A stretch of 64,000 bases of DNA, taken from contig OX465121.1 of the NCBI GenBank assembly GCA_949987565.1, positions 6,147,274 to 6,211,273 of the forward strand, given 5' to 3'. Both the position numbers and the translations under genes were made by a program. The notes below the pieces were generated by a model. The model made no database searches. It saw only the letters and a program-made list of their open reading frames with translations, and had not been told where the DNA came from. This DNA comes from Luidia sarsii (lineage: Eukaryota; Echinodermata; Asteroidea; Paxillosida; Luidiidae). Shown here piece after piece: positions 35,632 to 46,437 of the stretch. The first letter of the stretch is position 1. The number at the start of each line of letters is the position of its first letter.

Positions 35632-35655
35632 ACTAGTCGACTAGTCGACTAGTAT
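35632..35655. repeat. Short palindromic repeat of GACTAGTC
   Basis: CGACTAGTCGACTAGTCGAC is a self-complementary run of overlapping ACTAGT and GTCGAC palindromes about 140 bp upstream of the EPHX1 copy 2 ATG. Confidence 0.8.
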
Positions 35656-35790
35656 GGCATGTACCGCCCGTTCCTCTTGGTGAAGAAACATCGCTAGAAT
35701 AGGATTGTATACGATGATTTGGGAAAAGACTGTGATTATATGGTTTTGTGTGTGTGTTTTGCTTTTAGACAGGCTACTTCAACTCCTACC

Positions 35791-38700
35791 ATGGGTTGGG
35801 TTCTAGCGGTGAGCGCTCTCATCTTGGCTATGGGTGTAGCTTACATGAGCGGACTGCTCAGCGGGACACCGCCTCCACTACAGGCGGGTGACGGCTGGTG
35901 GGGACGAGGTGACAAACCCGCCGGGGAAGAAGACGGGGCTGTCAGGGAGTTCGAGATTCACCTCTCTGAAGAGGGCTTGGAGGATCTTAGAGGTTCGTTA
36001 AGGTTCCATGTCTACACTGGCCACGCTATGAAGGCCACTAATATGTGACCCGGCACAGCATAATGAGGAATAACCCCACTTTTGAGATTTTGAGGTTTTC
36101 TAATGATGTGAAAGAGTATACTATTAGCTTTCAATTATAATATCCTCTAATACTTAAAGTGTCCGAAAATACCAAAAGAAGAAAATTAATTTGTAATCGA
36201 ATTGTGAAGATACTTTAATTTCAGGCGTTGTTTACTCAAAAAGTGTTTTGGTGGGATATTCCTCATGTCGTTGTGCCGGGTCACATATCAGGCCACCTTA
36301 CGCTGTGGGGGACAATGGCCTCACTCGCCTACCAAGCATTATAAAAAGCTCCCCTCGACTTTAATCCTGTGGCCTCTGACTGGCCTACCGAGAGGAAACC
36401 TATAGATTAGGCCAAGCCTTGGTATAAATATATTGACTACTTGGGGCTTGATTCGTTTGAATTGAATACTTAATACCTCAATCTGTCCCGAAGTCCTTCC
36501 TCGAACTGTGACGTCCTCCAGATTCATGTTGATCAAGAATCAGCAAGACGAACAGGCGTCCTGTAATAACCGAGAAGGGATGTACAGGCTCACAATCATT
36601 GAATATGTTTTCTTCGGGTAGTGGTCGGGTATTTGAAGGGCATCGAAAGAATCTGTAATTGAATCTAAGCATTAATAAATTGGTGTCTCAAAATTTAGTG
36701 GGCCTGACGTTTCGATCCTAGCAGGACAATTCTCAAAGGCAGAGTTAAATAATTGGTGTGCTAGGACCTAGGACCTTTTCCCACTTCATTTGAATTGTTT
36801 TGTTCCGTGCAACTTTAAGCAAATCTGTTCCACCTTTGCCATATGCAAGAATATGTGACTCTATGATTCTTCGTTTAATCGTTAGCCATTCAATATTTCA
36901 GGTCGACTGAGGAATACCAGATGGTTTGATGGCATCGAGGGGACTGGGTTCACCTACGGAACCAACCCAGCATACACCAAGCAGATTGTGGACTACTGGT
37001 TGAACCAATACGAGTAAGCTCATACTCTCTATTATTTGGCTTCTGTATTTGATGCAAATTATTCAAGTGAGTTTCTCGACTAGGGCAGCTCGGATGGCAT
37101 TTCAGTAACGAAGAGGATTTTCTTGCGTGCAGTTGGCGTCAGAAAGAAGCGGAGCTTAACCAGTACCCCAACTACAAGACGAATATTGAGGGCATCGACA
37201 TTCACTTCGTACGAGCCACGCCTAAACTGAAGCCTGGCCAGAAAGCCAAGCCCATCCTGATGGTGCACGGATGGCCTGGCTCTTTCTATGAGTTCTACAA
37301 GGTAAGACCCGGTCCACCAATTCACCTCACACATACTGTCATTTGAAAGCTTCATCCAAACCTCAATTTTGACCAATTAATGCTCGGCTCCAATTTTCGC
37401 ATGAGGAAAATGTTTTTTCAAAACACAGAATTCTGGCAACAATAATGAGATCTATATTCCTATCTTTAGCAGAAAATACCATAGCCTTAGAACCACGCCC
37501 AAATAGGTAACGACAACAAAGCCTAGCTGAACCCCATTGCCTGTTGACGTCACCGCATGACGTCAGAGCACGACGTCACACATTGAAGGGCGTTCCCATC
37601 AATCACCCCACAATGCTTGCGTTCATGATTTCAATTCAAAACCATATTTTTTTCTCAAAATGTATGACCCTAGGAGTCTTCAATCCTAAACATGTCATGA
37701 TTTCACAGGGCGCCCTCTATCGCCGCATTTGGATGAATGTTGCTGTTAGTTGATGTGATTTTCCACAGTCACTTCAGTGAAAACATTTACTGTTTTCTTT
37801 AGATAATTCCCATGCTGATCGACCCCTCCAATCACGGTGGGAACGAGGAGGACACCTTTGAGGTCATCGTGCCGTCTCTCCCTGGGTACGGTTTCTCAGA
37901 AGCAGCACACAAGCAAGGTCTGTCCCAATCTCATTCAAAGCAAGGCCACTGGATTTCATACAAAAATTGCCCATCATTACCTCGTTGATGAAAAGGCACG
38001 TTTACCAAGAATCTCTCATACAACTCTCATAGGTGGAATCCAGCAGTCTGCTAACGACGGGCAGAGTACACACTACCCGAAACGTTGAGTTACCGGCTCT
38101 TTTCAGAGCCACACTCTTTTTTGTAAGAGAAGTGCAGCTACATGGTGTTACCGCAAACCTTCCACTCACTGTCATACAAGTTAACAATCCACAGAGATGC
38201 AAGAATATTTTTGGAAACTCTGACAAGCAACATTGAGGCAAATGATATGTATTTAGTAATTTAGTGCCCAAATAATATAATGCTCTTATTTGCCGATATG
38301 TCACGAAAAGATATAGGTCTCATTGGTTGTTTTAAACAAAATTTAATGTCATAATAATGGATTTGATGAATTAGGTCTGACTGCCATGGATGCGGGGAGA
38401 ATATTCCACAAGTTGATGTTGCGCCTGGGGTTGGATAGCTACTATGTCCAAGGAGGAGACTGGGGGAGTCGTGTTGTCGATCAGATGTCAAGTATGTTCC
38501 ACAGGTAAGATACTGGTTCGTTGAAAGACTAAGTGGTAGTGAATGATGTCATGAGCCACGTTCCCACTGGACTTAATTTTGTCAAACTGCGGAGGCTGAG
38601 CGGAAGAATGACAGAATTAAGTCCAGTGGGGACGCTGGGTAAACTGACGTCCCTGTCAAGTTACCGCTACCGTGATGTAATCTTCATCTTAACCATGGCA

Positions 38701-40404
38701 ATTCTCATCCTCAGCCTCCTCTTCCCGCCCCTCTTCTGATTTCTCCCCTTCCTTCTCCCTCTGCTTCCCACCCTCCCCTTCTTCCTTCTGCTCGTCCTCC
38801 TTATTCCTCCTCATCTTCCCCTCTTCTCCTCTTCCTTCCGGCAGCTCCCCCATCTTCCCTTCCCCCTCTCCCTCCTCTTCATTTTCCACCTCGTCACTTT
38901 CCCCTCCCCTCCTCTTCCTTCTCAGCTTAACATCTTTCTTCCGCCTCTTCCTCCTCTTTCTCGCCCTCATCTTCCTCCTTATCATTTTCCTCTTCTCTTC
39001 TCATCTCTTTCTCATCTTCTGTTACTATACCTCATTCCTGACCCCTCCACCGCATGTTCCTTCTCATCTTCCCCACCTCTTCCTCATTCTCCTCCCCTTG
39101 GTTTTTAACTTGGAACCACTTATCATTAGTCGGTATAATCTTGTCTCTTCCAGTCACATCCGTGGAGTCCACATCAACTTCCTCACTTCTAGTTCGCCCT
39201 CTGTCGGTCAAATCATCCTGGGTAAACTGTTCCCTTCATTGGCCTTAGATGACCCAGTGTATGCCAAGAGCCTGCCGGGCTGGGATAGACTGGTGTACGG
39301 TCTGATGGAGACTGGTTATCTGCACATACAGGCTACCAAGCCAGACACTTTAGGTGAGTCATCTATCGGATACCAGTCTTTTCACAGCGCAGCCATTTTG
39401 ATCCCCCTCTATTCAAAGCGGTGTAACCAAACCAAGGCTGTACAAGTAAAATAATGGCCATGCGCTGCAGAGTTGAAAAGAGTAGGAGGGTTTAAGCTCA
39501 CAACTTGGACATCAATCTTTATTGAATCACAACAAAATTGCCTTGGTTCTTCCTTTCTTTCAACATTTGACCTTTGACCCCACAGGTCACGCCCTGACTG
39601 ATTCGCCGGCTGGTCTAGCCGCGTACATCATGGAGAAGTTTTCTTCATGGACAAACTACGACTGGAAAGAGCTTGATGACGGAGGGCTGGAGGCTCATTG
39701 GTCCAAGGATGACCTTCTGACTGACGTCATGATTTACTGGGTTTCGGGCTGCATTACGTCATCCATGAGACTCTACAAGGAGACCATCGGGTCCTACCTC
39801 GATGTGCCAAAGTGAGTGCGTCCGTTATTTTGTAATAGCGCCCCCAATCATCCCCCGCGTCACAGGAGGATTGGGATTTCACGAGCGTCAGAAACGCCGC
39901 GCTTTTCACGCGTGTACGCGTTCGATCGACACGCCGTACGCACGCATACTGCGCGTGAGCGTCTGATTTGACGCGGCTGAGCTTTTGACATGAAAGTCCA
40001 AAGAGATACTAGCTCGAGTGTACAGTACATGTCACAAATCAGACTGCTGAGGGCGCTGTTCATACTTCATGTGAAAATGGGCGACAAGCTTCGAGCTTCC
40101 AAAGTGTGTACAGGTTATTGCATCGATGATTTGAAATATACTGAATATGTACCATCTATTTTGGGTTGTTCAATTTCTTCGCAGATATGTGGTGACCATA
40201 CCTGCGGGGTTAGCCGACCTGCCGCACGAACTGACGAGAACGCAGAAGAGCTGGGCTGCACGACACTACACGGACATCGTGTCTTATACGACCTACCCAA
40301 CGGGAGGCCACTTCGCTGCCTTCGAAGTGCCCGATCTACTCGCCAAGGATCTTAGACAATTTGTGCAAAAGGTCGAAGCACGTCTTGCCAATCAGAAGAA
40401 ATAA
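35791..40404 (+). CDS. EPHX1-like: Microsomal epoxide hydrolase, tandem copy 2, complete, 8 exons
   Basis: Same family, reaction and topology as copy 1. Exons: 35791-35992, 36902-37013, 37133-37301, 37803-37917, 38375-38504, 39154-39353, 39586-39811, 40185-40404, totalling 1374 nt, 457 aa. Exon sizes equal those of copy 1 except exon 6, which is 3 nt longer. An N-terminal signal-anchor ([19 protein letters not shown]) precedes [18 protein letters not shown], the nucleophile in GGDWGS, the Glu of LPHELTRT and the His of GGHFAAFE are present. Exons 1, 2 and 6 are clearly diverged from copy 1, but exon 3 and most of exon 8 are almost identical at nucleotide level, which points to gene conversion. 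Introns carry inverted-repeat elements (introns 1 and 5) and a pyrimidine tract (intron 5), not the minisatellites of copy 1. Confidence 0.96.
36042..36287. mobile_element. MITE with about 30-bp inverted repeats and TA target duplication (EPHX1 copy 2 intron 1)
   Basis: The element runs from TGTGACCCGGCACAGC at 36044 to GTTGTGCCGGGTCACA at 36285, with ATGAGGAATA and TATTCCTCAT continuing the arms, and is flanked by TA on each side. It is 242 bp and has no ORF. TA duplication suggests a Tc1/mariner-type source. Confidence 0.8.
36693..36745. mobile_element. Dispersed repeat fragment
   Basis: AAATTTAGTGGGCCTGACGT, CGATCCTAGCAGGACAATTC and CAAAGGCAGAGT, in EPHX1 copy 2 intron 1. Confidence 0.7.
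38563..38630. repeat. Inverted repeat (22-bp arms) in EPHX1 copy 2 intron 5
   Basis: CCCACTGGACTTAATTTTGT at 38563 onward pairs with ACAGAATTAAGTCCAGTGGG ending at 38630, with one mismatch and a 24-bp loop. It is a possible small foldback element. Confidence 0.8.
38695..39120. repeat. Polypyrimidine tract, about 425 bp, EPHX1 copy 2 intron 5
   Basis: Almost uninterrupted C/T sequence (CTCCTCTTCC-type) on the coding strand, just upstream of the exon 6 acceptor. Such homopurine-homopyrimidine tracts can form triplex DNA. Confidence 0.9.
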
Positions 40405-41237
40405 ATCCTACCCCATTCGTCGTCTTGTACAATATTTTGACGCAATTCATTTCAACAGTATCAAATTGAAGTATTCAGGATTTCTAAAGTAACTTCCAAG
40501 GCAACTTTCGACAGGGAGTCACATTCAAACGAACTGGAGTTTTTACATTTATATTTTGAAACGAGGTTAATTTTAACAAAAATGTTCTTCCAAATCAAGC
40601 TCTTCACCGGTTTACCAATTCATTTTAAAAAAGAGACGATGATTATCCAGTCCAGTGATTCCATAATATTATTATTAGTACAGTAGTTGTGTTCATCGGT
40701 ATAATCATTCCGAGATGAGTGCATGTAGAGTATACGTAATCATGTATTATAATGTGTCTCATTGTGTTAAACTTTATATCGGCATGAAATCACTAATAGT
40801 ATTTATCGATTTTTAATCTTTATTTTCAATCTGTGAAATATTTATGCATGGGCTGGAAAATATATTGTACGCAATAATTTATGCCTTCTGGGATATTTTC
40901 TGTATAATTATTAAATTTTTAAAAATAATAATGATGTCAACTTAATTAATCGTTTTCTTTATGCTTTCAAAGACAGTAATTTATTCTGTATCGATTTTGG
41001 TGCTACCGCAAACCTAATTCTCAACCTCCATGTAATCTACAACATTGTCATTTTAAAGATGCTGCCTTTTAATATTAATTTTACAGTTATTTTTCAAATC
41101 TATAATAATTATGTTGTGGTGACTTATTGTGATTCCTGTATACGGATCTGTGCAAACGTGTGACGTGATGAATTGTGACGTCAGAGCATTTTCGGTATTT
41201 TTTCTGCCATAGACATAATCATTATAACATTGTCTAT

Positions 41238-41477
41238 GGCCGTTTTCGAAATTGAGGCTTAGGCTCGGGCTCAGGCTTCGTCTTCGTCTGACAAAACCTG
41301 AAAAACCAGTTTGTGGTTTGTTTCCGAATTTGAAGTTTCTTGGCTTGATAGGTACAGAGTATTCACCAAGAAACTGGGGCCAAACGCTTGCTTTTAGATG
41401 CCTGTGATATTATAACGAGTAAGATAAATATGACCGAAGCCTAAGCCTGAGCCTAAGCCTTCATTTCGAAAACGCCC
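41238..41477. mobile_element. MITE-like element, family A, copy 3
   Basis: Left end GGCCGTTTTCGAAATTGAGG then CTTAGGCTCGGGCTCAGGC; right end is the near reverse complement, GCCTAAGCCTGAGCCTAAGC then TTTCGAAAACGCCC. About 240 bp. No ORF and no clear target duplication. Confidence 0.8.
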
Positions 41478-43239
41478 TGTGATTTGTGCAAACTGTTTTG
41501 GTGATATAGCGCCCTCAACAGTACCCGTGCATGTTATATGTATTCTCTAGTCTCATTATGATACTGTACGGGAATGTATCGCCTGTCGTTGTCTCATTGA
41601 CATCAGTTAATGCAACTTAATATCACTTTTCATTCAGTTTTCTTCCAAACGAGAATCCGTTTGATATCGGTTTCATTGAAGGAAGTTATCCTGCATAATG
41701 TAATGCTCTTTATTAAATGATTCTTTGATTCGAACGAACTCTGAAGAATTCATAATCAGATTCATAAACTCTCCCGCTTATTTTTATTTTTTGTTTAGAC
41801 ATCGTTTAGACGCCAAATTGTATTTATCTCAAAAATACAGACCGCGTGAAGGGAGATATTTCGATTATAATATTGTACTCCATTTGACAAAAACACTGAT
41901 CCAATTCCTCCCACGTGAATTATTACACATGTCTGCATAATTTGTGTTCGTTTGTGCAAGACATTAGCATTATTCCTCTCGAATAAATAACGAGAAAACA
42001 TGGCATTTCCACTCATGCAAAAACATGTTAAATCGACCCTAGTTTGCAGGCCCATCGATTGCAAGGGACACATAGTCAGACGGTTCCATCTTAGCAATGA
42101 CTTTCTGGAAGCTATCAACTCTGGCTATCAGAATTGTAGAAGACAAATCGCACGAGGCTTTGCACCTCCCGCACAGGACACACACTGTATACCACAATTT
42201 ACCACAGTGCCCTCAGGTGTGCAGGCTCACATACCACAGTATATACCACAAAAACCACGCTGTGGTATGTCGTGGTGTATGGCTCTTAACCTTCCACAGA
42301 AAAAAAAACATGTATGGTTAATTGTGGTTTCAATGCCGGTTAGGGTTTGAAAAAGTGGTCCCCGCTCTACTCGTGACTTCCGTCGTTGTGTTATGAAGCC
42401 AAATTGGTTTCGCTGGTCCCCGTGTGTTTGTTAAGTACTTGTTAGTTGACAGTTGGCTGAAAATCAACCCATTCATGTGTGTACGGATACTATAGGGTTC
42501 GGATAGTGTAAGGAATAATTTATCGTGAGTGGTTGCATGACAGAGAAGATCTATGTAAGCACCACTGTCTGCAATAACACGTTCGCCAACCTTAATCACA
42601 GAACACTGTGTGAACCTTTGGAAAGGGAACTTCGTTTTGATCTCAATGCATCGATAAAAAGGTTAGAAAGCTGTTATCATTCCTTTGAAAGTAACACGAT
42701 AGTTCCAACTATTACTCTGAAAAAGCGCTGGAGTTTTGTTTAGCGCGTGGATGCGAGAAAGGAAAGTAAGGCGATGTCATGTTTGAGAATCTACAACTTT
42801 GCGACGACTGACAAATTATTCAAGCTGACCAGCAAAACATTGAAATAAGGATTTATGTCTCTGGCCAAAAATCACACAAGAATCCTAACTGTATAACTTG
42901 ATAGAATGTGACTCTGCCTTTGAGACGTCAGACCTCCTGATATTAGCATTTATGTCATTTTAGTCAGTAAGCGTTTTTTTTATTGTCAGTCAGGAAACCT
43001 GTTTGAATAATTATCCGCCATTATTTTTGTTCAGATTTTGGTAATTCTATAGACAGCATGCCGTTTGAATTTTGTTAGCACTTTTTAGCACCAATATATT
43101 ACTATAGTAGTATTGACTAGGCTGGTGTCCTTCTATATACAAATATCAACAACAAATGACAATGGATGGATGATCCTTACTGCGCATGACACATGCCTTG
43201 CTCGACTGAGAGAGGAGAGAGATAGAGAAAGCGAGGTGA

Positions 43240-43515
43240 TCTGGACGCGTACCTTGACAACCATTTCCCAACGCCCCCCGTTGCCTTGGACACGTGTTAG
43301 CGACCAAAGAGCTGGCGTGTCGGCCATATTGAATTCGACGCTACCCGACTCGATCGGCGGTACGGTAAAAGCGTAGGTGGCCACGTACGTGCGCTGCAAT
43401 GGCTGTTTAATAACGCCCGCTGCCTCGACGCATAGCCAGCGCTGCGTACTCCACTCAACGACAAACACACACACGAGCGCAGTGGATTACGAAGGATTCA
43501 TGATCACGGCAAAGG
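43240..43515 (+). promoter_or_regulatory. CpG-rich patch with a consensus donor; candidate upstream promoter and first exon of ADCY3-like
   Basis: The patch is clearly richer in CpG than its surroundings (for example GACTCGATCGGCGGTACGG) and ends at GGCAAAG|GTAAGA at about 43514. It sits about 2.9 kb upstream of the first recognised ADCY3 coding exon. This could be a non-coding first exon with its promoter, but that is inference. Confidence 0.3.
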
Positions 43516-46437
43516 TAAGAATTCACTGTTTATTGCGATTAAGCGGGCCAGTTTGGGCGTATACTTTAGGTGTGGATGACGATATGATTTAAGGGGATGG
43601 GTGTAGGGGACGAGGTGGGTTTGGTGAAGGTTGGATCGCTTGCCGTCTGACGGTGAAGTATGGGCAGGCGAGTTTCTCGCGATGTGGTCGTTAATTTTGG
43701 AATGCACGGGGTTATACTACGAAGTCATTATGTTAATGAGGGGCTGGCGTTCTTTTTCGTTTGGACCTGATACTCTCTCCTGCGTATCTCCTGTGGCATC
43801 GACAGCCTCCCGATGTTACACCATGGCATTACAATGGATTACTGTCCCATCATCATATCGCCACCTGAGACGTCTCTCTACAACCCAATTCACATAATTC
43901 GTGATGCAATCGAATTGTTGATGCAGGGCGCTGACAATTGCATTACAAACTCGCCGATCCCTGTCCAATTTGTCCAAAAAGCAGATTGGATTCCTACGTC
44001 TGCTTCGTTGCATGAGGGGGTATGTTTTTCCCCTCTTAGTCAGATATGCTACTTGCATCTGAGGAGCACCATCTTGTACAAATGAGTCTGTTCTTATCGA
44101 TAATATTACTGTTTAGAAACACGTACATTTGGAATTCTAGCCTCTCGATGGATAGATAAAGATGAAACAAGACTAAGACGACAGTACTAACAGGTACCTT
44201 GGAAGTAATTTGTTGCATTCCATGCAAAAGGCCGCACATCGCCTGCTAGTCAGACGATGTTTTTTGTCCATTCCCTAAAACATCTGATGGAAATTTTCCA
44301 GATTTTAAAATGTGAGGGGCTTGCCTTAAAGATGGGCATTCGACAAATTGCCTCACTTGACTCTGTGGGGTGACTTGCACTACAGGATCATAAGCATCAG
44401 GCGACACGTCCAAAACCATCACCGTTTTCATTTGACATTATCATTGAACGTCCATCTTATAACTATGCAATACAAGATCAGAAGAAAAATGAAAATGGAC
44501 TCAAACCTTGACTATCCACAGGGCCGTAACTGCTAATTAAGCCCCACCCAAATTTGCCACAGATATTTTAGAACTCGGAATAAATTTGAAAAAAGGGAAC
44601 TATTTTTGTTTCCGTCGCTGTATTGCTAAAAGGCGGTTATTATCGAAGGATGGGAATAAGTAATCTTTCAGGGAAATTCAGCTTGATGGGTTGAAATTCC
44701 TATTGACCGTCTCAGATGGACCAATTCCATTTATATTCAATTCTGTTATGAATAAAAATCAAATCAAAATGGGACTGATTTGAGGGCCTGATAAATTATG
44801 TTGGAGACAGGCCATGGAAAATAGATGAATTCGGATGAAAATTTCCGTCTTTCTAAAAAAAAAAACCTGACTGCCTTTCAAATCAGATCGAATTCCAATC
44901 AATGAAGAGGGACTGAATGCGACTTGACATTTCTATTTCAAAATGTCAATAACATTCTGCAGAGCGTGCCGGAATAATAAATAATATTAATATTTGATGA
45001 TCTATCTATATGAAGATATCAATTTATGCTAACAATGAACAGAGCTAGAGATGCGTGTGTCACGAAACAGACTCAAATCGAAATCATAGTTTTTCGATTC
45101 TTGACGGGAAGTTGCTTATTTTACAGGGCTATTATAGCACTGACTAAATTGGCATAGAATTATAAAATAATTTGGTTAATACAATCAAGTTCTCTAGTAA
45201 AGAGCAACATGCATTTTTATCGACAGCTGAATAAATATCAGATGATAATAATTATCAAGTTGTAAAAACTATGTTTTTATATCGTTCTCAACGGAAGACA
45301 GGAGTTTTATGCTAAGCACTGCAAGAATTATCATTGCAACCTCACAGAACATTCATTGATGTAGATAAAAATGGCTGGATAACATTTGGCTAATTTGGTT
45401 ACGGATTTGAAGCCAGCGTCAAGCATGGGGACAATATACTCACTAATTGGCAGCTCTTGCCCAAGTATTTATCAAAATATATTTCCAGTAAAGCATTCAA
45501 TATTGACCAAGGACTAACTATTGCATTGGGCACAAGTTTATTTTGCGGTCTTATGGCGTGTCGCGCTGCCAAATCGAGCCAATGTTGTATGCATTATATG
45601 TTTGTCTATCTCTGGGTTCCATCCCAACAGGTGAATCAACACCTGTCATTGGTTGATTTGTAACTGATTCCCTCTGATTCCCTGCAGGTGGGTGATGAAC
45701 GTACAAACAACGACTGCACAGGAGGATTTACGACGCTCTTTCTAAAAACAAAAACAAAAAACAAGTTCCTATATATAGGAACTAGGGATCGTAACCACGC
45801 TCGGAAATTGTTTGTTTTTCATCAACTGACTAAAGTAGCTGATTTCGTAATCCGAATGGACGCTGTTTGTTTTCTAGTTGGTCACCAGAGGCGTGTCCAG
45901 GCTTTGAATCAAGACCCTAATGAGCAAGCCAGGGGAGAATGAAGGGCAGTGTGATCACCTGACACGCACGGGACGCGATAGCTCTCAGAGCGAACCCTAA
46001 TTGCACTTCGAAACCTTGAAAACTCAGACTCCGGATGTTTGCTTTAAAGGATCATCTGATTGGACAGAGAGATCGGTGACGTAGCATTTAAGGAAGACGA
46101 CCTGTACGAATCACGCTATGGTCTTGCAGTCTTAGAACCATCGCTCAGACCGCTGTGGGATATTAGATGCTGGGGCTTGATGAAGATAGACATGAGGCGT
46201 TAGAGTACAGTGCATCTAGCACCGTCTCTTGATAATCAGCCGGTTGGTTCAACTGATGATCAAGACTCTGGGACCGTAACTATCGATTTTGAGGAGGAGA
46301 CACCTGCGCGTTTATTAACTTGTCTGCCGCTCGGAAACACTCTCTGAGTGTATGGTGTCGCTTGATATCTGCGCCGATCTGTCGGGGGCGTTTGGCGGGG
46401 GATTGACCTGAGCCTCCGACTGCCAGATGGTGACGGG

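Larger units (their letters stand above)
31748..35790. other. Intergenic region between the EPHX1 copies, with a duplicated segment
   Basis: No coding exon seen. Sequence at about 32255-32760 (with the candidate poly(A) signal) is repeated in diverged form at about 34195-34690, and about 33655-34185 matches about 34735-34965. The first copy is interrupted by inverted-repeat elements at 32940-33201 and 33841-34098. The right part holds a candidate promoter for EPHX1 copy 2. Confidence 0.6.
40405..46437. other. Intergenic region between EPHX1 copy 2 and ADCY3-like, including its presumed upstream region
   Basis: AT-rich and without a recognised coding exon. It contains a family A inverted-repeat element (41238-41477), a TACCACA-rich patch (42180-42270), a diverged dispersed-repeat fragment (about 42904-42975) and a CpG-rich patch (43240-43515). 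A diverged match to the foldback at 48131 (GGTGCTACCGCAAACC) lies near 40999. Confidence 0.5.
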
